Below, piece by piece: positions 48,566 to 60,158 of a stretch of 64,000 nt of DNA (within the stretch, counting starts at the first letter, position 1; each line of letters starts with the position of its first letter). Where the stretch lies: assembly GCF_963855985.1 (NCBI RefSeq), contig NC_087119.1:350001-414000 (forward strand). Direction: 5' to 3'. The translations under genes and the position numbers were made by a program. The notes beneath the pieces were generated by a model. The model saw nothing but the letters and a program-made list of their open reading frames with translations, made no database searches and had not been told where the DNA came from. Origin of the DNA: Ostrinia nubilalis. Lineage: Eukaryota > Arthropoda > Insecta > Lepidoptera > Crambidae.

Positions 48566-49188
48566 TTGGTGTCGACATATCGAGCGAAGTCCAGTTCCGT
48601 GGTCATTTAGAGGGTAAGGCTAAATTAGCCTCGAAGAAGCTTGGTGTGCTCAATAGATCGAGACGGTATTTCACTCCAGCCCATCGTCTGCAACTTTACA
48701 AGGCGCAGGTTCGGCCTCATATGGAATACTGTTCTCATCTTTGAGCAGGTGCACCCCAGTACCAGCTTCTCCCTCTGGACCGCATTGAACGGAGAGCAGC
48801 TCGAATCGTTGACTGCCAGGACATTTCGGATCGGCTTGACCCCTTGGCGCTGCGTAGAGATGTATCCTCACTGTGCATATTCTATCGCATGTATCACGGG
48901 GAGTGCTCCGAAGAATTATCCGGACTTATTCCTGCCGCCACTTTTCGCCACCGATCTACCCGACAGCACTTCCACCCCCAGCACTTAGATGGTTGGCAGT
49001 CCACAACAGTACGTTTCTCTAGAAACTTTCTGCCCCGTACAACCAAACTGTGGAATGGACTGTCGTCTGCGGTGTTTCCGGACGGATACGACCTGCAAGC
49101 TTTCAAGAGGAGAGCGTATCTTTACCTTAAAGGCCGGCAACGCACCTGTAACGCCCCTGGGTCTGCGGGTGTCTATGGGCGACGGTAA
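48566..49188 (+). pseudogene. Jockey-type LINE reverse transcriptase C-terminus
   Basis: The frame starts at LGVDISSEVQFRGHL, the block after the RT palm, continues KLGVLNRSRRYFTP and QLYKAQVRPHMEYCSHL, and hits TGA at 48742-48744 where the family normally has Trp (CSHLWAGAP). It then runs on in the same frame through AGAPQYQLLPLDRIERRAAR and RTTKLWNGLSSAVFPDGYDL to a stop at 49186-49188 (VYGRR). It is 5'-truncated and has one nonsense change, so it is inactive. The frame is otherwise clean. The final 80 codons' worth of DNA is essentially identical to the copy at 58.6 kb. ORFs in other frames (48641-49237) are shadows. Confidence 0.85.
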
Positions 49189-49252
49189 TCACTTACCATC
49201 AGGTGATCCGTTTGCTCGTTTGCCTCCTATCACATAAAAAAAAAAAAAAAAA
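48566..49252 (+). mobile_element. 5'-truncated Jockey-type LINE with poly(A), copy 1
   Basis: The body runs from TTGGTGTCGACATATC to a poly(A) of about 18 bases after CCTCCTATCACAT. ATAC flanks it on both sides (48562-48565 and 49253-49256), a short target duplication. The 3' end GGTAATCACTTACCATCAGG is a familiar lepidopteran LINE terminus. Confidence 0.85.
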
Positions 49253-49319
49253 ATACATTTTTTTAAATACCTTCGTGAAGTAAAACTTCTGTACGTAGTA
49301 CTTATTATTATTCTGTGGT

Positions 49320-49912
49320 ATTAGGTACGAGTTTCATATCTCTAGCCTACATGTGTGTACACTGGATACACATAGCTTTGTGTACGTGTGCGTGCAGTAA
49401 ATTCCTATGGAGTGCACCGTGTGACGATAAAAAATAGCACGACAATAGTCAGCGCAGCCTTTATCTGATAATAACACCATTAAATGCACTTAATGCGGAT
49501 GGGATGAAGGCTGATTCATGTTTAATATAGGTATTATTAGAAATTACTATAAATCATTGTATGATACAATGACATGACAGAATATTATCTTTCATTCACA
49601 TTTCAGGTTCACCGAAATGTTATGATTTACTCCAAATCCGATAAACCAAAATCAGTCAATTTTGTCCTATAGCAATTATCCTGAATAGATTAGTTCTGAA
49701 ATGTAATCGGTGTGTAGTGAGTTACCAGTGTATATTGACTGAGCAGGTGAGAGGAGGGCGCGCGGCCCTCGGGAGTAGGGAGGGCAGACAATCTCGGACA
49801 CGCGACACCGACACCCGACACTGGACACACTAATTGATTACAGGACCCTCTGTGTTTACCTATTTTGACCGCAAATACTGAGACGTTCTTTTTTTTTGGA
49901 AGATTTATATTA
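49320..49912. other. Gene-free stretch
   Basis: A GC-rich patch at 49745-49830 begins GAGCAG|GTGAGAGG, which is donor-like on the plus strand, but no exon could be supported. Confidence 0.35.
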
Positions 49913-50200
49913 GACTAGCTGTGGCTGCGACTTCGTAGGCGTAAAAATAGTTTGAATAATATTACCCGTTTTTGCAACATTTTTCTTTACTACTCCACAA
50001 CTCTTAATGCACTGTAATGTAATGTTAAAGTTGTTATTTTTTTTTATTTAGGCTGTAGGGTGATGATGGCATAGGTTAATAGGATGAGCTATCCAACACA
50101 AAAACATTTTTACGAATCAGACTAGTAGTTCCTTAGATTACCGCATTCAAGCAAATATAAATAATTTCAACTCTTCAGCTTTTTATTATAAAGTATAGAT
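49913..50200 (+). repeat. Lepidopteran ACTAGCTG-type repeat, copy 2
   Basis: It starts GACTAGCTGTGGCTGCGACT and ends TTCAGCTTTTTATTATAAAG then TATAGAT, the same layout as 8216-8435 but strongly diverged. Confidence 0.6.
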
Positions 50201-51047
50201 TTAAAGCGCTACAGAATGTGTCAAGAAAGATATTAAAATATTATGTGTATAAAAACTTAAACTTGACTCTAATCTCTCGACGCTATATTAAACTTAAAAT
50301 ATCACAAAGTAACAAGTATAAATCATGGCGACAACTTGCACATCTGATTCTATTTCGGGAGTTTTTAATCCCAAGTTCTGAATCAAACAGATAAACAAAC
50401 GTGGATCAGAAACTCATTCCGTCTGAAAACATCCTCCTTGTACCGCAGGCAGCAAGCCAAAGCGGGTTCATTTAGCGATCGCCTCCGCAAATTACCTAAT
50501 ACTTCGGCCGTGTTGGCTCAAAGCTGCAAGTTAGTTTACATCCGCCGGATCGGAAGCCCCGATGTTTGACGGCGCTGGTCAAACTTCCGCAGTTTAGGAT
50601 ATTGTTATGCCTTTAAAATGATTCAGTGATTACGTAAACAATGTTTGGAATCAACACCATAGATTGTTCAATGGCAACAATATCAATAAGCCTCTCCCTT
50701 GGTCATATACCTACTACGTCTACCGCACCATTCTTTACTTTTTAACCGACTTCAACGAATGAAACCCAGTACAAAGTGTGCTGGAGTAAATTAAGACCAG
50801 CTCGTTGGCAAATTCTTACAGGACATTAATTTCTATTTACAATGCCTTTTAAAACTATACAAGTTCTGTTTTGTCGCGAATTAAAACTTATTCGACTACA
50901 AATCTGAGCTTGCATAGGAAGAATAAGTAGGTACTACACATAAAATAAGTAAACTCACTTTTAAATTTCATGAGTAATAAAACAACGTTTACGCTAAGAA
51001 TGTTAGGTTCTTGATAAAATTAAACAATGTTCAAGTGCAGTGTGCCT
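50201..51047. other. Gene-free stretch
   Basis: AT-rich; a GC-rich patch near 50440-50590 holds no identifiable feature. Confidence 0.35.
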
Positions 51048-51212
51048 ACCATGAGTTTACGTTAGGTGTGCTCGCTAGCGATTGCGTAAAAAAATGACAT
51101 TAATTGTATGACATATTGTGCAGCGCCCCTAGCGGCTACTTTCAAGAAACAAAATCTTCATAGAGATTTTTGACGTATTCGCTAGCGAGCACACCTAACG
51201 TAAACTCATGGT
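51048..51212. mobile_element. 165-bp MITE/hairpin with ACCATGAGTTTACGTTAGG ends
   Basis: The left arm ACCATGAGTTTACGTTAGGT, then GTGCTCGCTAGCGA (51048-51081), is an exact complement of the right arm ending at 51212. No clear target duplication. The spacer contains GCAGCGCCCCTAGCGGC. Confidence 0.75.
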
Positions 51213-52749
51213 GATTCCGCAGAATAGGTAGGCTAAAAGGAAAATTATTTTAAAGAATTTTCTAAAGACTCTGTTTCCCATCTTCTATGAGTAATAGTAT
51301 AAACTTTATACTAAATAATAAAGCAACATAATTTAGTTATTCACAAAGAAAAATATTTTCTGGAAAACGTTACCTTTTATTTTAACATACTCGAGAGAAA
51401 AGTTATTGGTAGATAACTATGGTATCTTTGGGCACAACCGATTAAGAAAAATCTCATTTCAAACTGTGTCTGTTAGACATCTAACCGGGGGTCCGTAGCG
51501 TCGTTTAACGATCTTCACCGCGCCGCTACATCGCTGAGTCATCGGTGCTATTGATAACATTAACTACGCATGCACTAAGTATCGATTGTCCCTGCATTGC
51601 CGACTTAAAGGGTTAACCCTCTCGAATCAAACTGACGTCAATAAACAATTGTAGAGGTAGTCAGGTAGTCACTTTTCCATCGGATGATGATGATACTAAA
51701 CATTTTCTTTTAATTCAACCTATCGCATGGTAGACATACTCAGTCGCTATGTACATACGGACAACAGCACATCTACTCAGTTAAACACGGTGGGTCTTAT
51801 CTCTTTGTTCTTTGTAATACAGGCTAGTCTGCAACAAAACTGTATTGGCCCGACTTGCTGTCGATTGAACATTGTGTATTGTACTGCTGTTGGTACATTT
51901 GATCGGCACCCCTACAAGGCAATTAGGCTGTCAACATTTGAGCCGTCCGTCTAATTTGAGGGCCAATACTGACAATGGACTGCAGCTGCGGTTCATTAGA
52001 GTTTGAGCATCATTAAGTACCATGTTCTTAAGTAAAATCTAGTATGAAGTGTTTAAAATTCTAAGTTTTGAAGAGTGAAGACCAAACAAAATATTATATT
52101 CATTTTGTCTTGCTGATTAAAAATTATTGTCCTTATCATTATTGGTAAGGAAATATGATTTGATTATTTTTCGTAACTAAAACTTATTCATAGTAATATT
52201 TTGTGCGAACATATAATATTTTATTAAGAATAAACATAATTTGAATAGCCCATAATATGATTTTACTTTTAAATTCTCTCATGAAACGTAACTAACACTG
52301 AATGACAGTGGAATTATCCTTCCCGCTAACAGTAAAACAATAAATGATGAGGCAGTTGGCAGTTGGCAATCGAAAAGGCTGCTTGAAAGGTCGCCAACAC
52401 TCGCGGGGACCTGTTGCTCCAGCCTGCTGCTGACAGCCGCTGAGCCGCCCGTTGCTAGGCAACGCAGACGCACAGCGACGACTTGTGTAGCTACCTACAG
52501 AACTCGCAAGTTTCTATTGTTTGCGTTGAGGGCTATTTTACAAGCTTTATATTGTTTAACAAACGGTTCAGAACTTTGCTCTTGGGTTGGGCTAATTCTT
52601 GAAAACTAGCTAGAATGAAATACAATCATTATTCTAAATTCTAGTTTACAAAAAAATACCTAAGTATTGCATGAACCCTGGGACTACGAGAGATAGTTTG
52701 AGGCCCAGGCAAAAGCTTTGAAGTTTTGTTTCTCTGTTTTTGGAAGAGC
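51213..52749. other. Gene-free stretch with an X-box in a GC-rich patch
   Basis: The GC-rich patch 52390-52485 includes GTTGCTAGGCAAC (52451-52463). Surrounding ORFs lack domains. Confidence 0.35.
52451..52463. promoter_or_regulatory. X-box-like palindrome
   Basis: GTTGCTAGGCAAC is a symmetric X-box with a one-base spacer, the kind of site bound by RFX factors in promoters of ciliary genes. No gene start was found next to it, so function is unproven. Confidence 0.4.
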
Positions 52750-52833
52750 AACACGCGCGCGGTAAAGGCATTCTGTGACAGACCGAAATGACCTGACGAA
52801 CACGGGAGCGAAGCCACAGGCAAAGCCTAGTTA
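52750..52833 (+). repeat. 3' part of a lepidopteran GCGAAGCC repeat
   Basis: TTCTGTGACAGACCGAAATG followed by ACGGGAGCGAAGCCACAGGC and CTAGT matches the right end of an abundant arthropod repeat I recognise. The left boundary is unclear. Confidence 0.45.
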
Positions 52834-54140
52834 TAAAATAAGCCCAGAGTTACACGGTACATTGTTTCTTGCGCGTCCAACGAAACCAGAGTTGAACTAA
52901 GTAGCTACCGCATACTACATTTGGAGGCCCTCAAAGGTCCGAAGTAGTATGAACTGGCACGTAATATTGTTGAGTGTTGGCTACCGTCACTCTAAAAATA
53001 TACCTAGCCTCAATAACTAAAATATCCTGAAGTCTACTGCGAGTAAAATAAAATAAGAAATCATTGTTATTTATTTGTATCCCAATCAATACAATGACTA
53101 TCTCTTATTAAGGATACGGGACTATTCCCACCTTTCGTTCCCACCGCTGCAACTTCTGTGTAACCAGGACCTACAGCTTGACCGCCAATAAAAACCCAAC
53201 CAACCAACCCAGTAACCAAAGTTAAACTGTCATTGGACCATCTGGAAATATGCGACAAAGAACAAGTACCTACCCGAAATTTAGTTATGGTGAAAACTAT
53301 TCAATGGACGAGCTTTATTGTTAAATAGCTTCATTAAATCCAAAAACCCTTCAGTATACAACTTTATAAAGATGCTTAGGGGCTCAAGCACTCAATCTGA
53401 ACTGGATAGTTCTATAATGGACCTACTGAGTATCAGCTGTTCGAGGGTGTCGTGCGATCTAAGGGGACACTATGAAGGGCCAAGGGCGACCGTTCAGTCT
53501 TCGTCGCGACGAGCCCTGTAAGGGTTGGCCGTGGAGGCAACAGGTCCTAAAGACCTTGAAGAGTTGAGTCTGAAGATTTTATTCAATGGTTTTTTTTTAT
53601 ATAGGGAGAGATTTAAAAGAAAAGCTATTAGATTTGACGTCCTACTTTATATTAAAATAGGTCCACGGGTAAGATATTGTCCCGTTGCGATTACATTGTA
53701 AGTAAGACGTCAGAAAATTACCACTTAAAATTCTCAAAGCAAGTCATGTGTCTGACATGTCTGTATACTAACTTTGTTATTATTATTGACGAGCTCTACA
53801 TTCTGTGTAACAGTATTTTCTAATAAAACTTGTATAACTGGCGGCCTGAAACAAAAAACAATCAAACCTCCAGACCAAGAAATGGAATCTGGAGGAAATT
53901 CCTCAAACATTACTGCAATGTAGCGAGAGGGCCTTTTTTGAATTTGCAGACGTCTCGGACACGGAGTCACGAGCTGTTCGGTAATAATAGCTCTATCGAA
54001 CAAAGTTTTGTGAAGTGTTTTCGAGGACAGTTTCCGGCGCGTTTGTTACAGCATTATGTCACTGCTCGTTAAGACCTGAAACTGTGTGAAACTCGTGAAT
54101 GAGAACAACTTATTACGTCTACACTTTTGTTTTTCACGAT
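52834..54140. other. Gene-free stretch
   Basis: Short ORFs without domains (53318-53521, 53734-54072). Nothing else recognised. Confidence 0.35.
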
Positions 54141-54778
54141 CAAGGTGATTGTTTATCGGCCGAAACCGAACGTAGGCTAACTGTGTTAGTTACAGAAGTT
54201 TCTTTAAATATGTAACACTCGGCCGAGAAGCAATTGTCCAAACATAAATGTTTGATATCAGCGTTTATTTTTGAAGATTAAATAAAGTATATTTAATTAT
54301 CTTATGAATTACGTCCATAACCTGTACGTGAATATTGGCTGAAGTACCTATAAGATACTGAAGCAGATTACAGCAAGCAGCAAGAAGCTTTGTTTGAGAT
54401 GAGGGTTAGACGATGCAAACTGCTTTCAGAATTTTTATGACCTACACAACACAGTATCATAAGACCTTGAAAACCGAGTAAAAGACCATTCAATTTTAAA
54501 CGATTACGATTTTGTACGGCTTCATCAATCTCTGTAATAGCACATTACGAAAACGTAAATATCGTTTTCAGTAAAATGTCACCTTAAGATAATTATGTAA
54601 CCTTATCGTATTGCTGATGAAATTAAAACTAATTTGCAATGTTTTTATTGACTTTCACATTTTGAGAATTTTCTTCAATTTGAGTTCCCTTTGATGATAC
54701 GGATGATACCGTCCCTCTAAGTGTAGGTAATGAATGTAATTTAGGTAAGTAAGTATTGAATAAGTATTTTCATTTAAG
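54141..54778 (+). repeat. Direct duplication, copy 1
   Basis: The sequence from TTGTTTATCGGCCGAAACCG to AATAAGTATTTTCATTTAAG recurs at 55878-56504 in the same orientation with only small substitutions and indels. It contains no ORF with a domain. The ends do not read TG..CA, there is no purine tract before copy 2, and the outer flanks do not match, so it is unlikely to be an LTR pair. Confidence 0.8.
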
Positions 54779-55877
54779 GCGATTAGAGTCCTCAATGACC
54801 TTGGGCGTTTGACCTTCACGCCGCGCGAAACACCCGCGCACCCCGCACGAAAACTCCGATTTGACACCGATCAAAATTACACGAGCATAGGTAGATACAG
54901 AATAGAAGCTCTTTTTTCATGACATTACTGCCTATTATTTTAAACTTGTATTGATGAACCTTGATGTCGGTGTCATTTAACTCAGGCGTAACGTAAAGGT
55001 ACCTATTTAATAAAAATAACACAATCCATGAACATTTTGTACGATATATTTTTTTTTATTTTTTCGTAAATTTTCTAATGTTTTTGTCGGTTCAGCCGTT
55101 CTCGAAATTTGAACATGTAATATGTAGGTAACTTCGGGTAACTAGGATAACTCCTGACGACAACTGTAGGTATTGGAACACATAGTAGTATTGTCTATGG
55201 TTTAAAAAAGCAAATGTTTCTTCTTTTGTCTATTGTCATTCTCTTTGTGTCACTTGTGAAGAATAAACTGAAAATGTGTTTAATCTCATGGACCTATAAA
55301 AAAAGTCGGACGGATTCTCATCAACAAAATACTGTGACATTAGGAATCCTATCCTATCCTATCCTAATTTAGGATACACCAGCTTGCCTGTACGTACAGG
55401 CCGGCACGCTCACATTCAAACCCTGACGCACCACTTCGAGTGCAAACTTCACACAGTTGACACATTTATGAGGCGAAAAAACAACACGAATACGACATTT
55501 CTTGTGTGATGAAATTGTGTAAAAACCGTTTTGTTCGAACAAACAAAAATTAAGGAATCACATTTCACAGGTAAAATAATAATCCAATCACTTATTTCCC
55601 GACATTAAAATATTGAAATTAATTGAAATCAAACGTCATTCACTCGAAAAAATAATACGTCAAAGACCAGTGTTCTCAGTTATTTACGTGGGAAAATTAC
55701 CCGAAATATGGGAAATTAATAATAATTTTACGACTTTTTAGTAGTTTATTACGCATACTATAGAAATAAAATAATTTATCATAATAATTGTGTTTTAATG
55801 GGATATATTTTCATAGGCAGATTTGATCCTTCCCAAAAATGTGGAACTGCGAAATTCAAATTTTCTTACATTGATTG
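54779..55877. other. Spacer between direct duplications
   Basis: AT-rich, with a GC-rich patch at 54805-54855 and a pentamer run TATCCTATCCTATCCTA (55349-55367). CGGTTCAGCCGTTCTCGAAA at 55089-55108 is a fragment of the ACTAGCTG-type repeat. No gene recognised. Confidence 0.4.
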
Positions 55878-56504
55878 CAAGTCATTGTTTATCAGCCGAA
55901 ACCGAACGTAGGCTAACTGTGGTAGTTACAGAAGTTTCTTTAAATATGTAACACTCGGCCGAGAAGCAATTGTCCAAACATAAATGTTTGATATTAGCGT
56001 TTATTTTTGAAGATTAAATAAAGCATATTTAATTATGAAATACGTCCATACCCTGTACGTGAATATTGGCTGAAGTACCTATAAGATACTGAAGCAGATT
56101 ACAGCAAGCAGCAAGAAGCTTTGTTTGAGATGAGGGTTAGACGATGCAAACTGCTTTCAGAATTTGTATGACCTACACAACACAGTATCATAAGACCTTG
56201 AAAACCGAGTAAAAGACCATTCAATTTTAAACGATTACGATTTTGTACGGCTTCATCAATCTCTGTAATAGCACATTACGAAAACGTAAATATCGTTTTC
56301 AGTAAAATGTCACCTTAAGATAATTATGTAACCTTATCGTACCTATTGCTGATGAAATTAAAACTAATTTGCAATGTTTTTATTGACTTTCACATTTTGA
56401 GAATTTTCTTCAATTTGAGTGCCCTTTGATGATACCGTGCCTCTAAGTGTAGGTAATGAATGTAATTTAGGTAAGTAAGTGTTGAATAAGTATTTTCATT
56501 TAAG
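55878..56504 (+). repeat. Direct duplication, copy 2
   Basis: Matches 54141-54778. Differences include an ACCT insertion in the CTTATCGTA..TTGCTGATG phrase and loss of GATACGGAT before GATACCGT. The period between copies is about 1.74 kb. Confidence 0.8.
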
Positions 56505-57403
56505 TTATTATATCAACAAAAAACGGTATAGATTATAGCCCGATAAATCTTCAAAAGTACCTACATTTTTAAAGAAGTAATCCTTTGTTGATCCAAAGAT
56601 TTAAGTTAATAAACATTATACAAACCTAACCGTCTGTGTGTCTATTTTCAGGTGAAAGTTAGGAATCTACCTGCACCATGGTTTGGAGTTCACTTTTGTG
56701 CTACCTCAGTAGTTCAGTACCTATTTCATAACAAACCTATTATAGTCAATTTGAATGAGTGCTATACGTAAGTGTTAGATAAGCAAGTGGTAGATACATA
56801 ATCAGAATAAATCGGATGGCGTCAAAAAGGTTGAACTAATTCATTAAAGGCTCATTAACATAACACACATTAAAGTTATTGTATTCGGGCTGCAAGTATT
56901 TATAAAAATACGTCAACAGGCACACCTACGTCAACATTTAATTTTCACTGTTAAAATTTTGCGTGGGCTTCGAGCTCTTAGATACGTATGTATGCAGAGA
57001 TTTATGATATCAACAAAATCACTGCAACAAGAATGGACAGTGTCACATACGTATTGAATAACGTGATTTTCTCTCGTTTCTGGGCGGGCGGACTCGGCCC
57101 TCGCAAGTATGACATAATGTTAATGAAAACGCAGGCGCAGGTGCCGCCAGCGGATAAAGGTCGAGCGCTCAATAGTGAGCCTGCGACTGACACAATGGCC
57201 CACTGTGCGACAGCTCCGTAGGGACGGGACACGCGGACTATGGCTTCCAATAAAACCCTTCGAATTGGAATACATTCAAACATAATTGGCAATGTGAGCG
57301 CTTTGGATATATCTGTAAGCTCACTTGCATTTTAATTAAATACCTAAATAATAAAAATAATTTACATAAATATATTAAATGAGCAGTGCCATGATTTAAA
57401 GAC
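56505..57403. other. Gene-free stretch
   Basis: AT-rich; opposing ORFs at 56988-57292 overlap and show no domain. Confidence 0.35.
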
Positions 57404-57883
57404 AAAGGACATCATCCACGTTTCATATATTTTTGGTCCAAAATCAAAAGTGCCGGCCAACAAAAAAAAGTGTATTCTGACAGAATACGTCTGCCTTAGC
57501 ATTTGTTACTATGGCACCAAAGCCGTAGCTCCACTGTGCGTCGAGTATTTGAGATCTAAAAGTTATCGACTATTCATACATTTTTTGTTCAATATCAAAA
57601 GTGTCGGCCAATAAAAAAAAAGTGCTGTATTCTGACAGAATACGTCCGCCTTAGCATTTGTTACTATGGCACCAAAGCTGTAGCACCACTGTGCGTCGTA
57701 GTATTTGAGATCAAAGTCAGTCGTTTCATATATTTTTAGAACTCAAATACTATGATGCACATTGGTGCTACAGCTTTGGTGCCATAGTAATAAATGCTAA
57801 GGCGGACGTATTCTATCAGAATACAGCACTTTTATTTTTTGGCCGGCACTTTTGATTTTGGACCAAAATGGATGATGTCCTTT
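57404..57883. mobile_element. Arm-arm-inverted-arm element
   Basis: The phrase CAAAATCAAAAGTGCCGGCC, then CTGACAGAATACGTCTGCCT and TTAGCATTTGTTACTATGGC, occurs twice in tandem (about 57433-57555 and 57593-57710) and once inverted (57730-57870). The outer ends AAAGGACATCATCCA and their complement define the element. No coding capacity. It can fold as a hairpin using either left copy. Confidence 0.75.
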
Positions 57884-58529
57884 AAAGATTTAAAGAAAAA
57901 CGTTAAAGGAAAAAGTAATAATGAAAATGTATTACAACAATATTTGTATGTGAGACAAGACAACAACTGAAAGAGTCCAAAATTATATATAAAGCCGGCC
58001 GGCTTCGCTCAAAACTTTTAGGAGTTTATTTATTTATAGTGGACTTCGCTGAAGCAATTGAACGCTTTAAAACTACGGAATTAGCAAGAGGGTGTATGTA
58101 TGTATTGGTAGTGGATCAGCCTTACAACACTGATCGCCTGTCCGCGGCAGGCACCCCCGCGGAGCCTGTTTGCTCGGCCCGCGCTACCTACTCACTGGGA
58201 CAGCACAGACACATACCTACAATAATATTACCTAAGCCGGATCTATTATATACATTAACAAATCACAGCGATGAGTTTATTTCAAATATTTGGTCCAGTA
58301 ACCAATGAAAAATTCATTAGTACGTAAGTAGTACATTAGTTTTTTTTATTTCATATTTTTTAATTAGGTGAGTAAAGCTGGAAAATAGAAAACAAGAGTT
58401 TGACAATATTATACTGTATACTTGATACTTGATTTTGAGGCTACGACCGGATACCGAACGAACGGACGAATCTAGCAAGGACTTACTTGACTGGACCACT
58501 GAGCAAATACCTAATCCACTATGCGTAGG
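57884..58529. other. Gene-free stretch
   Basis: The 89-codon ORF at 58039-58308 has no recognisable domain. Confidence 0.35.
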
Positions 58530-58561
58530 ACCACAGAATAATAATAAGTACTACGTACAGA

Positions 58562-58563
<2 letters not shown>

Positions 58564-58600
<37 letters not shown>

Positions 58601-58941
58601 GATAGGAGGCAAACGAGCAAACGGATCACCTGATGGTAAGTGATTACCGTCGCCCATAGACACCCGCAGACCCAGGGGCGTTACAGGTGCGTTGCCGGCC
58701 TTTAAGGTAAAGATACGCTCTCCTCTTGAAAGCTTGCAGGTCGTATCCGTCCGGAAACACCGCAGACGACAGTCCATTCCACAGTTTGGTTGTACGGGGC
58801 AGAAAGTTTCTAGAGAAACGTACTGTTGTGGACTGCCAACCATCTAAGTGATGGGGGTGGAAGTGCTGTCGGGTAGATCGGTGGCGAAAAGTGGCGGCAG
58901 GAATAAGTCCGGATAATTCTTCGGAGCACTCCCCGTGATAC
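58564..58941 (-). mobile_element. 5'-truncated Jockey-type LINE with poly(A), copy 2
   Basis: The minus-strand body starts at GTATCACGGGGAGTGCTC (58941) and ends in a poly(A) of about 33 bases (58565-58597 as T). AGTTTT on both sides (58942-58947 and 58563-58568) is a likely target duplication partly merged with the tail. It is near-identical to the end of the LINE at 48.57-49.25 kb but more truncated. Confidence 0.8.
58644..58941 (-). pseudogene. Jockey-type LINE reverse transcriptase C-terminal end
   Basis: The minus-strand frame reads YHGECSEELSGLIPAATFRH through NFLPRTTKLWNGLSSAVFPD to VYGRR and a stop at 58644-58646, matching the last 100 codons of the copy at 48.9-49.19 kb with one or two changes (HPHH for HPQH). 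No RT catalytic residues remain. The apparent N-terminus of the longer ORF (to 58994) is flanking DNA, not LINE. Confidence 0.8.
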
Positions 58942-59193
58942 AGTTTTACTTCGCGAAGGTATTTAAAAAAATGTATGCTCAATGTCATTAACAATATGGT
59001 GTAATTTAGCCTGTCTCAAGAGTCAAGGACCATTTTGTTGACAAACGTCAGTGATCGGCACTGCGCCGAAGCTATAGGGCTGACTTCGGCGATGATCAAA
59101 ATGATGTGACGTGAGGTGCCAAACTGCGGAAAATGGCGGAGGAAATACATGATTTAGCATGAATTATCATGAATAATATTAATCAAACCTCTC

Positions 59194-59255
59194 AGTGTCT
59201 TGAGGCAACTTAAAAAAGTACATTCTGTGTTTTTATTATTATTTAGGCAGTTAAA
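59194..59255 (-). pseudogene. THAP zinc-finger exon remnant, copy 2
   Basis: On the minus strand FNCLNNNKNTECT and, one base out of frame, FFKLPQDTER correspond to copy 1. The first Cys (YCAV) is lost to a rearrangement and the splice donor reads GAGAGGTTTG, so this copy is more decayed. The shared frame break shows the break predates the duplication. Confidence 0.55.
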
Positions 59256-59451
59256 TTTTTGATTTTATTTTATTTATTTTTAAATCAGTATTTAGTACAC
59301 CATTTTCTTTATTTTCTTCCATCATACACAAGAATACGCGTGCGTGAGTCAATGTTCGCTCGTATGCGAGGCCTTGTCGAATAGTATCCTGTAGGTGGGC
59401 CATCGTGCGTGTTTTGTTTTCGATGTAAACTCGCGGAGATGAACAGGCCTG

Positions 59452-59721
59452 GTAGGACTGAACGTCTTGACAACAATATCTCAGTTGTGGGCACACTCAA
59501 TGTATAATGGCGATTAATTTGTTCTTATTCCGAGCATTGTTATTGTTCACATGTTTTTTTTTACTGGAAATTATTTAATTACCATCCAAGCAAAAGTGAT
59601 TGCTTGCGTTCCCATTATTATAATTTAATTACATAATTATTTCACAATAATTACTAGTTTAATACAAAGTAAGCAAGAAATATAAGTTAAGGCTTAAAAT
59701 AATAATGTTGACTAATCAAAT
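59452..59721. other. Short gene-free stretch
   Basis: AT-rich, nothing recognised. Confidence 0.35.
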
Positions 59722-60158
59722 AGAAAGAAAGAAAGAAGAAAGAAAGAAATTTGTTTATTTGGTTCAAACATAGTAATGTTACACAATTTGGTTAATAATT
59801 ATAGATAAATTGTTGAACCAAAATGGCTCCTACTCAGCTTGTATCATATTCCGTAAAGAACATGATGCTGGTATTCTGTAGGAACCATTTTGAAAAGAGC
59901 GTCACCAGGGACGCAATAAACATTGGTATTTCACCATAAACATTAATAAACTTTTACATAAAAATGTAACACTTAACAATATGAAATAAAATCTACTCTT
60001 TATTGCTTAAAAAATACCTAGACTTTTCTGGCGCATTGTATTCTCTTAGGTGAGCATGTGAGCGTGTTGTGTACTATGAGTGTATTAGTGTGAGTGTGTG
60101 TGAAGCAGGCAGAAAATAATAACAATAATAATATCTACAAACATTACTTTAAAGCTAC

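Larger units (their letters stand above)
48123..49319 (+). repeat. Inverted segmental duplication, copy 1 (THAP exon plus LINE)
   Basis: The sequence from GGCCTGTTCATCTCCGCGAG to GTAGTACTTATTATTATTCT matches 58530-59451 on the minus strand with high identity. It contains a leader-like region, a broken THAP-domain exon, about 200 bp downstream, a LINE insertion (48566-49252) and a short right flank. In both copies the left border follows an AG, but the flanks beyond differ. The ends are not TIRs, so it is a duplication rather than a cut-and-paste element. Confidence 0.8.
58530..59451 (-). repeat. Inverted segmental duplication, copy 2 (THAP exon plus LINE)
   Basis: Minus-strand counterpart of 48123-49319. 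It carries the same leader and THAP remnant, but with extra sequence (AAATGGTGTACTAAATACTG and an A/T-rich stretch) where copy 1 has the first Cys codons, and without the GTAAAT donor. Its LINE insertion is at a different position from that in copy 1. Confidence 0.8.

Noticed and set aside
54141..56504. LTR retrotransposon
   Set aside because: The repeated ends do not begin TG or end CA, the internal 1.1 kb has no gag/pol, no primer-binding site or purine tract is visible, and outer flanks do not match.
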